A DNA stretch of 64,000 nt, taken from an uncultured Paracoccaceae bacterium (lineage in GTDB: Bacteria; Pseudomonadota; Alphaproteobacteria; Rhodobacterales; Rhodobacteraceae). Of the stretch, positions 35,480 to 44,346 are shown one piece after another (position 1 is the first letter of the stretch; each line of letters opens with the position of its first letter). Where the stretch lies: contig CALLAF010000031.1 in assembly GCA_938002605.1 (NCBI GenBank), forward strand, positions 1-64,000. Direction: 5' to 3'. Under the pieces are notes generated by a model that was not told the DNA's origin, searched no databases, and was given only the letters and a program-made list of their open reading frames with translations. Made by a program: the position numbers and the translations under genes.

Positions 35480-36632
35480 GGGTGTTTAGGCTTTCTGCGA
35501 TTTGTTGGAACATGACTTCGTTTTCGCGGCTTACACCATCTTCGCGAAAGGCACGGTCGGCACTATGCGCGGCGATGACGACATTGTTGATTTGATCAAT
35601 GTAGATGTATTGCCCGTAAATGCCACGCGCCAAAAACTGCCCGTCTTTGCAGCCCAACGGCACCCACCATTGATAGCCGTATCCGATTTCGCCAGGGGCG
35701 GTTTTGGCGCTGGCGCGGGTCGATTCTGCCACCCAGTCGGCAGGCACAATCTGTTTGCCTTGCCACATGCCGCCCTGCGCCATCATCTGCCCAAAGCGCG
35801 CATTGTCGCGCGTCGTGCTGTTCAGCCCGCCCAACACAAAGGCAACGCCATTGCCGTCCGTCACGTAATAGGGCGCGCGTTCCATCCCCAAGGGCGCGAT
35901 GATCTTTTCGTGCAATAACTCTGCGACACCGCGCCCTGTCGCGCCGCGAATGACCATACCCAAAACATGGGTGTCGATAGAGACATATTCCATCCGTGCA
36001 CCGGGGGCGGCTGCGCTGGTCTTTTGCTTTTGTGCAAACCCGTCCATGGATCCACCAAGCGCCAAGACACGGCCCATCCGGTTGATATCAGAAAAGAAGG
36101 CGAGGTAGTCCTCATCGAACTTGAGCCCCGATGACATTTGCAACACGTCTTTGATCGTCGCATCCTGATAGGCGGTGCCAGCTAATGCGGGCACGTATTT
36201 TAATACTGGATCATCGATGCTGTCGATTGACCCCTCGGATAACACCACGCCAAACAAGGCCGAAAGATAGCTTTTTGAGACCGACCAATTGATCCGCAGA
36301 TCATCCGCGCCCGTGCCGTGAAAGTAATCCTCAAAGACAAGTTTGCCATCCTTCAGGATCACCAACGCGGTGACGTTGCGCGCAGCGATCCAGTTGAACA
36401 TATCGGGGGTCGGCACGATCGGATCGCCCATAGGCAGCGATACTGTTTCATCCGTCTCGGGCAAATGTTCGGTCACAAAGGCCGCATCCATATGCGAAAA
36501 ATTTTGCACGACCGTTTCGGCAGAAAACAGTTTCAGCACATGGCGCAGCCGGTTGATTTCCGTGCGTTTGAGCAGTGCCAGTGTCGCGATTGCGCCGACA
36601 GTGATGCCAATGCTCCAAGTGAATGCACTCAT
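35472..36632 (-). CDS. Serine hydrolase (beta-lactamase class C / esterase family)
   Basis: A 386-residue protein with an N-terminal membrane anchor (MSAFTWSIGITVGAIATLALL) and a periplasmic serine hydrolase domain. The catalytic SxxK is SVSKSYLSALFG (Ser and Lys). The Tyr motif is YVSIDTHVLG, and the C-terminal GYGYQWWVPLG plus GIYGQYIYID match the beta-lactamase/6-aminohexanoate-dimer-hydrolase-like group. The start at ATG 36632 overlaps the DUF2332 stop by 4 bp (ATGA) and gives the anchor; the longer upstream frame has no homology. Substrate unknown. Confidence 0.87.
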   Translation of the reverse strand: MSAFTWSIGITVGAIATLALLKRTEINRLRHVLKLFSAETVVQNFSHMDAAFVTEHLPETDETVSLPMGDPIVPTPDMFNWIAARNVTALVILKDGKLVFEDYFHGTGADDLRINWSVSKSYLSALFGVVLSEGSIDSIDDPVLKYVPALAGTAYQDATIKDVLQMSSGLKFDEDYLAFFSDINRMGRVLALGGSMDGFAQKQKTSAAAPGARMEYVSIDTHVLGMVIRGATGRGVAELLHEKIIAPLGMERAPYYVTDGNGVAFVLGGLNSTTRDNARFGQMMAQGGMWQGKQIVPADWVAESTRASAKTAPGEIGYGYQWWVPLGCKDGQFLARGIYGQYIYIDQINNVVIAAHSADRAFREDGVSRENEVMFQQIAESLNTHG

Positions 36633-37681
36633 GTATCTTTGTCCTCTTTCACGGCATTTTGCACGTTCCACTGCACCCAACGCCCATGAAAATCGGCGCG
36701 GCCCAGCGGGATTGTTATATCTCCGGGCCAGAGCCGCAGGCTGAGGGCCGCGCCGGGAGTTGCCCCATCGGTTTCCATGCCGAACCAAGCCAGCGGGCTG
36801 CTATCCGTGGCGGTTTGTCCTGCCTTTGCGATCAGCGCAGCGCCTTGGGCTTGTTTTTCACGCGGAAAATACTGCCATGCTACCGTGCTGTAAATCAGGT
36901 GCAATTGGCCGGGCGTATGGTCCAGTTGCCCTTGCAACCAATCAATCGCGTCATCTTTTGCAACGGGTGTATTTGCCACCGCCATTGCGGCACGGGTCAA
37001 GGCGATCCTTTCAGGTTGATCCGCCCATAGGTATGATTCCAACCGCTGCGCGTCGCGGGGCAACTCAAGCGGGTTCAAATCTACACCTGCACGCGCGACG
37101 ACCTTTGGCGGTGTCATCGGTGGGGGTGGTCCGGTCCAATCGGGGCGCAACGTGAACGCGGGGGAGGGCGCGCCGAATGGTTGGCCGTCTATCTCTAGCC
37201 CGTAGTCATCCCAATGCAGGTTTAGCCCCGCGCTTGCGCCGAGTTCCGACAGCCGGATTGGCAGGTGATACCTGTCTGCAAGCAGATGTCCCACGGCGAT
37301 TAAAACGGCGGATCTGCGGGTTTCGTTGGTTTGTGGGGCTTGGTCCAATTGGGCGTTGATCGCCGCTTGTTGGTTGACCAGTGTATCGCACACAGCAGCC
37401 CAGAGTGTATCGTCACGCGTATGCGCAGGCGGATATACGGCGGTTAGTGTGGGATCACCGGCCAACTTGCAGGCATGTAATGCCCCCGCAAGCCGCAAGG
37501 GGACAGATTGTCCGCTGGGATGAAGGTTGCCTTGCCATCCAAATATGCGGTCGGTCACGGGGCAGGTGGGCCAATCACGCGTCGCGCAAAGCGTCATAAG
37601 CTGCGCCATAAATGGCGATCCTAGCCCAGCACAGGCCTTGGCCTGATATGTAAACGCATCGCGGATATGCTCCGGGATCAC
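36629..37681 (-). CDS. DUF2332 family protein
   Basis: A 350-residue cytoplasmic protein of the DUF2332 family. Typical blocks are QAKACAGLGSPFMAQLM, LLADRYHLPIRLSELGASAGLNLHWDDYG (SELGASAGLNL is the family signature, resembling a SAM-binding loop) and AGVDLNPLELPRDAQRLESYLWADQPERI. IYSTVAWQYFPREKQ is also conserved. Function is not established; a methyltransferase-like fold is inference from the Gly-rich motif. It overlaps pth upstream and the serine hydrolase downstream by 4 bp each, so all three are translationally coupled. Confidence 0.85.
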   Translation of the reverse strand: MIPEHIRDAFTYQAKACAGLGSPFMAQLMTLCATRDWPTCPVTDRIFGWQGNLHPSGQSVPLRLAGALHACKLAGDPTLTAVYPPAHTRDDTLWAAVCDTLVNQQAAINAQLDQAPQTNETRRSAVLIAVGHLLADRYHLPIRLSELGASAGLNLHWDDYGLEIDGQPFGAPSPAFTLRPDWTGPPPPMTPPKVVARAGVDLNPLELPRDAQRLESYLWADQPERIALTRAAMAVANTPVAKDDAIDWLQGQLDHTPGQLHLIYSTVAWQYFPREKQAQGAALIAKAGQTATDSSPLAWFGMETDGATPGAALSLRLWPGDITIPLGRADFHGRWVQWNVQNAVKEDKDT

Positions 37682-38355
37682 CGGAACTTATCCACCAGTT
37701 TTTGCATGGGCGAACGGCTGTCTTCTTGTGGTGTCGGCAGGGTTGTCACTGCGGGTTTTGGTTTGGGTTTGCTGGTGGATGAACGCGGTGGTGCCACGCG
37801 CAGCGCAATGGCGTTCAAAAACTTTGGCCCATCGCCCGCAATAAGATGCTCAATCCCGTCACTGATCCCGCGCATTTCATCATCAAGCCATTCCGCATCG
37901 GCTTTTGAAAAATCGCGCAACACATAGCCTGCAACCGCGTCTTTGTGGCCGGGGTGTCCGATGCCCATGCGCACACGGTCATAGTCCGGGCCGATATGCC
38001 CATGTATAGAGCGCAAGCCGTTGTGACCAGCATGGCCGCCACCTGTTTTCAGCCGGACTTTGCCCGGTGCCAGATCTAGCTCATCATGAAAGACAATGAC
38101 GTCTTCAGGGGCGACCTTGAGATACCGCATTGCCTCACCGACAGATTGACCGGACAGGTTCATGAAAGTTTCGGGTTTTAGAAGGGCAACCTTTTCAGAG
38201 CCAAAACGCCCGTCAGATATTTGCCCTTGGAATTTGCTACGCCAGGGCGAAAACCCATGATCTGTTGCAATAACATCCATGGCCATAAAGCCGATGTTGT
38301 GACGGTTTTGCGCGTATTTCGCGCCGGGGTTGCCGAGGCCTACGATCAGTTTCAT
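37678..38355 (-). CDS. pth: Peptidyl-tRNA hydrolase
   Basis: A 225-residue enzyme that releases peptides from peptidyl-tRNA. MKLIVGLGNPGAKYAQNRHNIGFMAMD contains the catalytic His (RHNIGF). FMNLSGQSVGEAMRY, VFHDELDLAPGKVRLKTGGGHAGHNGLRSI (catalytic Asp) and DYDRVRMGIGHPG complete the family pattern. The C-terminal tail (about 195-225) is Lys/Pro-rich as in other Rhodobacteraceae. In relatives pth directly follows rplY; here a merR-cation transporter pair lies between them. Confidence 0.96.
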   Translation of the reverse strand: MKLIVGLGNPGAKYAQNRHNIGFMAMDVIATDHGFSPWRSKFQGQISDGRFGSEKVALLKPETFMNLSGQSVGEAMRYLKVAPEDVIVFHDELDLAPGKVRLKTGGGHAGHNGLRSIHGHIGPDYDRVRMGIGHPGHKDAVAGYVLRDFSKADAEWLDDEMRGISDGIEHLIAGDGPKFLNAIALRVAPPRSSTSKPKPKPAVTTLPTPQEDSRSPMQKLVDKFR

Positions 38356-38387
38356 AGCGGTTTATTAACCTATGCCGCACTGCGGCG

Positions 38388-38804
38388 CTAGTGGGCTGTC
38401 GTGCAAAGATTGTGATCCGCAAGTGAGGCCAATACATAACAATCTTCCGTGCGGCCATTTTTACTGCATTTATTCACGATTCGCGCCAGTTCTGTCTCAA
38501 GCCGCTGCAACCGCGCAATTTTAGCACGCACCTCATAGAGCTGCGTTTCAGCAATTTTGTTTGCACGGGCGCAATCGCTTTCTGGGTGACATTGCAAGGT
38601 GATCAAGGATTTGATTGCTTCGATAGAGAAACCCAAATCGCGCGCGTGTTTGACGAAGCCCAATTGCTCTAACCCTGCCTGCGTATAGCGTCGCTGATTA
38701 CCGGCTGTCCGTTCGGGTGGCGGCAGTAGTCCCTTACCCTCGTAGTATCTGATGGTTGGAATTTTGACCCCGGTACGGTCAGAAAGCGTGCCAATCGAAA
38801 ACAT
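38388..38804 (-). CDS. MerR-family metal-type transcriptional regulator
   Basis: A 138-residue MerR regulator. The N-terminal winged helix MFSIGTLSDRTGVKIPTIRYYEGKGLLPPPERTAGNQRRY is canonical. A dimerisation helix follows (about 85-112), and the C-terminal effector region has cysteines in LQCHPESDC and NKCSKNGRTEDCYVLASLADHNLC, pointing to metal or thiol sensing. It is divergent from a cation-diffusion-facilitator gene, with a textbook MerR operator between them, so it most likely activates that transporter in response to its metal. The exact metal (Zn, Cd, Pb or Co) is not readable. Confidence 0.88.
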   Translation of the reverse strand: MFSIGTLSDRTGVKIPTIRYYEGKGLLPPPERTAGNQRRYTQAGLEQLGFVKHARDLGFSIEAIKSLITLQCHPESDCARANKIAETQLYEVRAKIARLQRLETELARIVNKCSKNGRTEDCYVLASLADHNLCTTAH

Positions 38805-38818
38805 AATTCAAAAACCTC

Positions 38819-38849
38819 TTGAACCTCTAGTTGCTAGAGATCTTACATA
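38819..38849 (+). promoter_or_regulatory. MerR-type promoter/operator with 19-bp spacer
   Basis: -35 TTGAAC (38819-38824) and -10 TACATA (38844-38849) are separated by 19 bp, the over-long spacing characteristic of MerR-activated promoters. The spacer holds a perfect dyad CTCTAG-TTG-CTAGAG (38825-38839). The promoter faces the cation transporter; the ATG at 38880 is 31 bp downstream of the -10, with AAGGAG as ribosome binding site. Confidence 0.8.
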
Positions 38850-38879
38850 GGGTGCGACGATAATAAAAGGAGACGTCGC

Positions 38880-39506
38880 ATGGCGGGATGTTGCGGGCAC
38901 GATGCCCAATTTGATGGGCTATCGGCCGATTATAAGCGGCGATTATGGGCGGTAATTGCGATCAACGCTGGTATGTTTGTGGTGGAAATGGCGGCGGGCC
39001 ACGCTGCGCATAGTCAGGCGTTACAAGCGGATGCGCTCGATTTCTTTGGCGATGCCGTCACCTATGGCATTTCTCTTGCGGTGATTGGCGCGTCACCTTG
39101 GCTGCGTACTACTACAGCTTTGGCCAAAGGTTTCAGCCTGTTGCTAATGGGGTTGTGGGTGTTTGGTTCAACCACATACCGGGTGTTCACAATTGGCGTG
39201 CCAACCGCTGAGATCATGGGGGTGATTGGTTTTTTGGCCTTGGCCGCGAACCTAGCGAGTGTAGCGCTATTGGTGCGTTACAAGGATGGAGACGCGAATG
39301 TGCGGTCGGTTTGGTTGTGTTCGCGCAATGATGCGATCGGGAATGTTGCGGTTATGGTTGCCGCCCTTGGGGTTTGGGGCACGGCAACGGGTTGGCCTGA
39401 TTTGATCGTGGCAGGAATCATGGCTGCGCTCTTTTTATCATCGGCGTTCCAAATTATTCTGCAATCCCTTCAAGAACGTCGCAACAGTCAAGCAAAAGTA
39501 CACTGA
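38880..39506 (+). CDS. Cation diffusion facilitator-family transporter
   Basis: A 208-residue inner-membrane cation/proton antiporter with six helices (about 24-200). Metal-site residues are visible in LQADALDFFGDAVTYG (D..D in helix 2) and VWLCSRNDAIGNVAVM (Asn-Asp in helix 5, where many CDF proteins have His-Asp). The N-terminus MAGCCGHD is Cys/His-rich and could capture metal. The long C-terminal cytoplasmic domain of classical CDF proteins is absent, as in the short 'cation transporter' group. It is controlled by the divergent MerR protein and ends in a strong terminator. Confidence 0.87.
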   Translation: MAGCCGHDAQFDGLSADYKRRLWAVIAINAGMFVVEMAAGHAAHSQALQADALDFFGDAVTYGISLAVIGASPWLRTTTALAKGFSLLLMGLWVFGSTTYRVFTIGVPTAEIMGVIGFLALAANLASVALLVRYKDGDANVRSVWLCSRNDAIGNVAVMVAALGVWGTATGWPDLIVAGIMAALFLSSAFQIILQSLQERRNSQAKVH

Positions 39507-39513
39507 GCAAACA

Positions 39514-39541
39514 AAAAGGGCACCCGAAACGGGTGCCCTTT
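39514..39541. terminator. Bidirectional intrinsic terminator
   Basis: AAAGGGCACCCG (39514-39525... arm) and CGGGTGCCCTTT (39530-39541) form a 12-bp stem with a small loop, preceded by AA and followed by T-rich sequence, between convergent cation transporter and rplY. It works on either strand because of the A-rich and T-rich flanks. Confidence 0.85.
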
Positions 39542-39562
39542 GATCCACACGTTTGCGGCGGA

Positions 39563-40189
39563 TTATTCTTCTGAAGTCTCTTCTTCGCCGCCTTCTTCGC
39601 CTTCGTCGTCAGCAGCCATTGTGCGTGGCGCAGCAATGTTTGCGATGACAAAGTCACGGTCGATCACAGATTTCGCACCTTCAGGAAGTTTGACTTCGCT
39701 GATGTGGATTGTGTCGCCCATTTCGTGGTTCGCCAGATCGATTGTCAGGTGATCAGGGATGTCGCCAGCCAGAACCTCAAGTTCGACTTCGTTACGCACA
39801 ACGGTCAGTGTGCCACCTTTTTTGATGCCTGGGCATGTGTCTGCGTTCACAAATTCAACAGGAATGAACAGCTTTACACGGCTAGTGCGCTTGAGGCGCA
39901 TCAGGTCGATGTGACGTGGCAAATCTTTGACAACGTCGCGCTGAACACCGCGGCAGATGACACGCACGTCTTCTTGGCCTTCAACCTTGAGGTTGAAAAG
40001 CGTCGACATGAAGCGGCCTTTGCGCAGCATAGTCAGCAGGTAGTTGAATGGGATGCTAATGGATTGGGGCTCTGCGCCACCACCATAAACAATGCCAGGT
40101 ACGTCGCCATCACGGCGAGCTTGGCGGGCGGCCCCCTTGCCTGTCCCCGCGCGTACCTTGGCGTTCAGATCAGGAATCTGTCCAGCCAT
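39563..40189 (-). CDS. rplY: 50S ribosomal protein L25/general stress protein Ctc
   Basis: A 208-residue 5S rRNA-binding protein of the TL5/Ctc type. The N-terminal L25 domain (about 1-95) contains [27 protein letters not shown]. The C-terminal TL5 domain (about 100-190) includes [26 protein letters not shown] and [19 protein letters not shown]. An acidic tail follows ([15 protein letters not shown]). Length is normal for alphaproteobacteria. AGGAATTAC-type leader spacing precedes ATG 40189. Usually cotranscribed with pth, but here separated from it by the merR-transporter insertion and a terminator. Confidence 0.95.
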   Translation of the reverse strand: MAGQIPDLNAKVRAGTGKGAARQARRDGDVPGIVYGGGAEPQSISIPFNYLLTMLRKGRFMSTLFNLKVEGQEDVRVICRGVQRDVVKDLPRHIDLMRLKRTSRVKLFIPVEFVNADTCPGIKKGGTLTVVRNEVELEVLAGDIPDHLTIDLANHEMGDTIHISEVKLPEGAKSVIDRDFVIANIAAPRTMAADDEGEEGGEEETSEE

Positions 40190-40402
40190 AGTAATTCTCC
40201 AGTTTGTTGTGGGCCGCCCTCCAAGGGTGTGCGGACCCGGTAAGACCTGTGCCTATAGAAGGGATTCGCCTTTTTGGAAAGGGGGTTCATTGGTTGTAGC
40301 GTGGCTATTAGCGCTAGAAATTGCTTCTTTGGGGTGACATTGATCAAGAAAAATCACAAATCAGTGCTCGCGCTAAGGATGAAGACTGTTTATGAGGCAG
40401 TC

Positions 40403-40768
40403 ATGCGACGCGGAATTGGTATCATTTCTAGGCTGTTAACCACTTTTATGCTCCTGTTGGCCCTCGGGGCCGCAGGTCTGTCTGCACCCGTTAAACTGCC
40501 CGCGATGACAGACGATGTGATTGCCTATCTCGCTGCAGGTGGATCATTTGCCGATCTATGCGGCGACACGACCGACCCGAGCAAGGCAAGCGGCGGGCAT
40601 TGTCCTGCCTGCCATTTGATCGCCGTCGCGGTTTTGCCTGCTGTGACCATTGGCGCGCCAAAAATCTTAGAAGGCGATTATGTCCGCCTGACAACGGTTG
40701 CCCAGAATATCCGTAATGCGCAAGCGCTCGACCCGGCCCGATTGTCGCGCGCACCACCTCAAGCCTGA
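40403..40768 (+). CDS. Small exported protein with a CxxC motif (DUF2946-like)
   Basis: A protein of about 121 residues starting at ATG 40403 with GAGG five bases upstream (40379 is an alternative start). The N-terminal hydrophobic segment (ISRLLTTFMLLLALGAAGLSAPV) acts as signal or anchor. The mature part holds FADLCGDT and GGHCPACHLIAV, the CPxCH motif typical of DUF2946-type proteins, which commonly sit beside copper or iron transport genes. It lies 72 bp upstream of a PepSY protein on the same strand, so the two probably form a metal/heme-related unit. The family call is tentative. Confidence 0.6.
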   Translation: MRRGIGIISRLLTTFMLLLALGAAGLSAPVKLPAMTDDVIAYLAAGGSFADLCGDTTDPSKASGGHCPACHLIAVAVLPAVTIGAPKILEGDYVRLTTVAQNIRNAQALDPARLSRAPPQA

Positions 40769-40840
40769 TTTCTTTCACCCCAAAGATTTCAACTGATCTG
40801 CCCAATGATTGCGGCAGAACCATTGGCTTGGAGCCAATAA

Positions 40841-42226
40841 ATGACGACGACTGACACGAATGCGCAGCCTGCGGGCGCGGCGCAAAAACTATACCGCGCG
40901 GCTTGGCGCTGGCACTTTTACGCGGGGCTGGTTGTGATCCCGTTTCTAACAACTCTTGCCGTAACAGGCATGGCGATGTTGTGGATTGCTTGGATCGACG
41001 GGCGCGATGGCGCGCGGACCGAAGTGACCCCACAAGAGATTTCGCAGCCTGTTTCGACGCAAGCAGAGGCGGCGCTTGCGGCCATAGATGGCGGTGTGCT
41101 GAAACAATATATCGCCCCACGCACTGACGATGTGGTCGCGCTATTTCGGGTGGATCAAGGGGATGATGCGATTATGGTCGCGGTAAATCCCTACACGGCG
41201 ATGGTCGTGGAAACCTTTCCGCGTCGCAGCGGGTGGTATGATTTCTTTGACGGAATCCACGGTGATCTCATGCTGGGTTTGACAGGAGACCGAATTCTAG
41301 AGACGGCGGCGTCCCTGTGTTTGGTGATCGTCGCAACGGGTCTTTATATGTGGTGGCCGCGCAATGGTGGATGGCGCCGGTCGTTTATCCCAAGCTTTTC
41401 AAAAGGCCGGAGCTTGTGGAAATCATTGCACGGCGTTGTTGGCATGTGGGTATCCATTGTGCTTGTCTTCTTTTTGATTTCAGGGCTTGCATGGGCCGGA
41501 ATTTGGGGCGGAAAAATGGTCCAGGCGTGGAGCCAATTCCCCGCTGAGAAATGGTCAAATGTACCGCTTTCCGATAAAACCCACGCAAGCATGAACCACG
41601 AACGCCGCGAGGTGCCATGGGCACTAGAACAAACGCCGTTGCCTGCTTCGGGCAGTTCAGAGGGTGCGGACGGTGTCGCGGGGCGTGTGACCATTGATAC
41701 CGTCGATGCATTGGCCCGCGAGATCGGCTTTGACGCGCGCGATCAGTTGAACCTGCCGTCTGGTGATACCGGGGTTTGGACGCTGAGCCGCGATTCCATG
41801 AGCGTCGATAGCACCAACCCAACAACTGACCGAACCGTCCATGTGGATCAATACACCGGCAATGTTCTGGCTGATGTGCGCTATGCGGATTATTCGCTTG
41901 CAGGCAAAGCAATGGCCGTCGGCATTGCGTTGCACATGGGAACATTGGGTCTTTGGAGCGTATTAGCAAATACAGTCGTTTGCCTTGCAGTGATTTTCCT
42001 ATGTGTCAGTTCGCTTGTGCTCTGGTGGAAACGTCGCCCGGCCAAAGCAGGCCGTCTTGCCGCGCCACCGATGCCGCAAGAAATGCCGCTTTGGCAGGGG
42101 GCTGCTTTGGTTGGTTTTGGTGTTTCAATGGCATTCCCAATGGCTGGGGTCGCGCTGTTGACGGTGCTGGCAATTGATACGTTGATCTTGGCACGTATCC
42201 CAAAATTGAGGGCGGTCTTGAGTTAG
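40841..42226 (+). CDS. PepSY-associated transmembrane protein (iron-uptake reductase-like)
   Basis: A 461-residue inner-membrane protein with four or five helices and periplasmic PepSY domains. LYRAAWRWHFYAGLVVIPFLTTLAVTGMAML is the family opening. DGIHGDLMLGLTGDRILETAASLCLVIVATGLYMWWPR and LWKSLHGVVGMWVSIVLVFFLISGLAWAGIWG contain conserved His residues, and IALHMGTLGLWSVLANTVVCLAVIFLCVSSLVLWWKRRP completes the pattern. Proteins of this group accompany TonB-dependent siderophore or heme uptake and are proposed ferric-siderophore reductases. GGAG precedes the ATG. No TonB receptor is in the window. Confidence 0.85.
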   Translation: MTTTDTNAQPAGAAQKLYRAAWRWHFYAGLVVIPFLTTLAVTGMAMLWIAWIDGRDGARTEVTPQEISQPVSTQAEAALAAIDGGVLKQYIAPRTDDVVALFRVDQGDDAIMVAVNPYTAMVVETFPRRSGWYDFFDGIHGDLMLGLTGDRILETAASLCLVIVATGLYMWWPRNGGWRRSFIPSFSKGRSLWKSLHGVVGMWVSIVLVFFLISGLAWAGIWGGKMVQAWSQFPAEKWSNVPLSDKTHASMNHERREVPWALEQTPLPASGSSEGADGVAGRVTIDTVDALAREIGFDARDQLNLPSGDTGVWTLSRDSMSVDSTNPTTDRTVHVDQYTGNVLADVRYADYSLAGKAMAVGIALHMGTLGLWSVLANTVVCLAVIFLCVSSLVLWWKRRPAKAGRLAAPPMPQEMPLWQGAALVGFGVSMAFPMAGVALLTVLAIDTLILARIPKLRAVLS

Positions 42227-42291
42227 CAGAACTGAGCGAACCTGCTTTTTGCGCAGGTTCGCAACTAATTGGAAAGATCGTTCAAATGTGC

Positions 42292-42648
42292 CTAATTGTT
42301 TTCAAGTAGTTTGCCGGAGCGCTGCTTAAACCATTGAGCTAACCCACAAAGCGCTACGAACGACAATACGGCGTCCACCAAGTGAAAGCTGTTTGCCAAA
42401 CTGATACCGCCGCTGATCGCAACGAAAAGATCGAATGCGCAGATAAGTGCAAAGAGGATCGCGGCCCAAAGGTAGGCTCGTTTTAAACCCAGAATGAATA
42501 GGTATATAACACCAGCGCTTAGCAAGAGGTAACCGCCCGCCAAGGCAAGGTCTCCGTTGTCGGGCGTCAGTGAAAAAGCGAAGAATAGCGCAGGTAGAAT
42601 GACGCGTAAGATGATCATGTATCGCATCGCTTGAAGCGTGTGTTGCAT
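42292..42648 (-). CDS. Small four-helix membrane protein
   Basis: A 118-residue hydrophobic protein with four predicted helices (about 10-28, 35-53, 58-78, 84-104): MIILRVILPALFFAFSL, LALAGGYLLLSAGVIYLFILGL, YLWAAILFALICAFDLFVAISG and SFHLVDAVLSFVALCGLAQWF. No charged active-site motif. Family not recognised. It is convergent with the PepSY gene and followed upstream by about 160 bp without a gene. Confidence 0.6.
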   Translation of the reverse strand: MQHTLQAMRYMIILRVILPALFFAFSLTPDNGDLALAGGYLLLSAGVIYLFILGLKRAYLWAAILFALICAFDLFVAISGGISLANSFHLVDAVLSFVALCGLAQWFKQRSGKLLENN

Positions 42649-42811
42649 GCTGCGTCCCGAATATTAAACTAAAAAATCTGCTTTAAGCCTGACAGATAAC
42701 AACGCACTACTACTGAAGATAACCCCGCCATGACTACTGCTATCAAGTGCGGTGAATGCTTCCCAATATAATTGAAACTTGCTTTGAAAAAATATCGGTC
42801 AGCGATGCGGC

Positions 42812-43880
42812 ATGTCTATATTGAATGCTGTTTATATTTCGCTCCGTCCTGCCTTTGTTGTTGGCGTGTTTTGGGGCTGCTTTGCAGCCTATGTCCCGCA
42901 TATTAAGGCGCAGCTTGGCTCCGCGACCAGATTGGTCCCGTCGATGTGGTCGGCACCCATTTTGGATCGTAAGCTGGGCGCGCGGGCATTGCAGGCGGGG
43001 ATTTTTCACTGTTGCTTGCGTGGTTGATCCGGGTTTCATGACAACACCCTTGGGGTTCGCGGTGGCTCTGATGTTCATCGGTTTGGCGTCTGGTCTATTG
43101 GATGTGATCATGAACGCGCGTGTCAGCATGCTCGAATCCCAAACGGGTAAAACCGTGATGAATGCGAACCACGCGATGTTTTCGGTTGGCTACGCCAGTG
43201 CGACGATGATCGTTGCGGCCACGCGCGAGGCAGGGGTGCCGCCGGGGCCGGTCTTTGCGGGGTTTGCGATGTTTTGTTGGCTACTGGTCCCTTTCGTTTG
43301 GATGCCGGTGACAGATTTCGTACCAGACGAAGACGCCGCATCCGCTCGCTATCCGTTTTGACCGATCATCATCTGCGGCGTGATTATTCTGGTCGCTTTC
43401 ATATCCGAAGTCACTGTCGACGCATGGTCCATACTGCATCTCGAACGCAACTTGCATGGCGGTGCGGCCGAAGGGGCTTTTGGCCCCGCGATGTTGGATT
43501 TGACAATGGCGGTGGGGCGGTTTTCGGGCCAAGAAGTAGCGGCGTGTTGGCCCGAGGCCAATGTTGTGATTGTGGCGCCGGTCGTATCTGCGACAGGTGC
43601 AGTCATCGCCGCGACCGTGCCCATTCCTGTGATCGCCTATCTGGGGTTAGGGATATTGGGGCTTGGCGTGCCGGTGATTGGGCCAATGGGGCTCGCGCTT
43701 GTTGGGCAATTGGCCGCGTTGCATCTGAGGACCGAAGCGATTGGCCGCACAGCGGCTATTGGATTCTCGGGCTTTTTCTTTGCACCCGTAGTGATGGGGC
43801 TGGCATTTGATGCATTTGGCCTGAGGGTCGCATTTGGGGGTGTCGCTGGCTGCTACTATGTGCAGTGCCGTTTGCGCTAA
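42812..43880 (+). pseudogene. Major facilitator superfamily transporter (YbjJ-like), decayed
   Basis: Pieces of one MFS gene are spread over different frames. 42812-43027 starts MSILNAVYISLRPAFVVGVFWGCFAAYVPHIKAQLG, the expected first helix, but continues with an internal deletion before SAPILDRKLGARAL. Another frame then carries TPLGFAVALMFIGLASGLLDVIMNARVSMLESQTGKTVMNANHAMFSVGYASA, a conserved MFS block, and ends at a stop near 43361. A third stretch from about 43380 has LDLTMAVGRFSGQ and the final helices up to 43880. At least one deletion, a frameshift and an in-frame stop are needed to explain it, so this is a real pseudogene rather than one sequencing error. Confidence 0.8.
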
Positions 43881-43908
43881 TTGTCTCGAAAATTCCGTGC
43901 TGGAAAAG

Positions 43909-43938
43909 AAAAGGGGTCAGCGCAAGGCTGACCCCTTT
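43909..43938. terminator. Intrinsic terminator after the acidic-tail peptide gene (copy 1)
   Basis: AAAAGGGGTCAGC and GCTGACCCCTTT form a 12-bp stem with a 5-base loop (gcaag), with A and T runs on both sides. It lies downstream of the minus-strand gene 43960-44220 and of the decayed MFS gene on the plus strand. Confidence 0.8.
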
Positions 43939-43959
43939 GTAGTAGAGGTATACTTACGA

Positions 43960-44220
43960 TCAGAAACCAATTCCTGGAGCCTCAGGGCCAGTCGCGACGT
44001 CGTCTTCATCTTCATCTTCATCTTCGTCGTCAAGTTGCGACGCGATCAGCAGTGCAGCAAGAACACCCAAAACGATGTAAGCTGGTTTAACAGAAGATGT
44101 CGCAGGCGCTTCCATCACTTCGACAGGCTCGATGATGACGGGTGCAACGCCGCCAGCGAATACTGTTGTTGTTGTCAGGGCGATTGCCGTCGCAGCGGCC
44201 AGAGTAGTTGTGAAACGCAT
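43960..44220 (-). CDS. Small exported peptide with acidic tail, copy 1
   Basis: An 86-residue protein: signal peptide MRFTTTLAAATAIALTTTTVFA (cleaved before GGVAP), a short linker (PVIIEPVEVMEAPATSSVKP), one transmembrane helix (AYIVLGVLAALLIASQL) and a highly acidic tail DDEDEDEDEDD followed by VATGPEAPGIGF. Two further tandem copies follow at 44347 and 44719 with nearly the same first 66 residues; only the acidic tails differ. AGGAGAACC precedes the ATG in all three. Each has its own terminator. Family unknown to me. The tail could bind cations or a basic partner, which is inference. Confidence 0.75.
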   Translation of the reverse strand: MRFTTTLAAATAIALTTTTVFAGGVAPVIIEPVEVMEAPATSSVKPAYIVLGVLAALLIASQLDDEDEDEDEDDVATGPEAPGIGF

Positions 44221-44310
44221 TTTGGTTCTCCTAAATATATGTGGGTGAGATTTTTGAGTTTTGAAAATTTATATTAACACGCAGATCGTCACCATATTGG
44301 TAGATCTTAG

Positions 44311-44337
44311 GCCCGCAGCGACAATGCCGCTGCGGGT
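44311..44337 (-). terminator. Terminator after acidic-tail peptide gene copy 2
   Basis: CCCGCAGCG (44312-44320) and CGCTGCGGG (44328-44336) form a 9-bp stem around acaatgc, just downstream (minus strand) of the 44347-44589 gene. Confidence 0.65.
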
Positions 44338-44346
44338 CGGTTGTGC

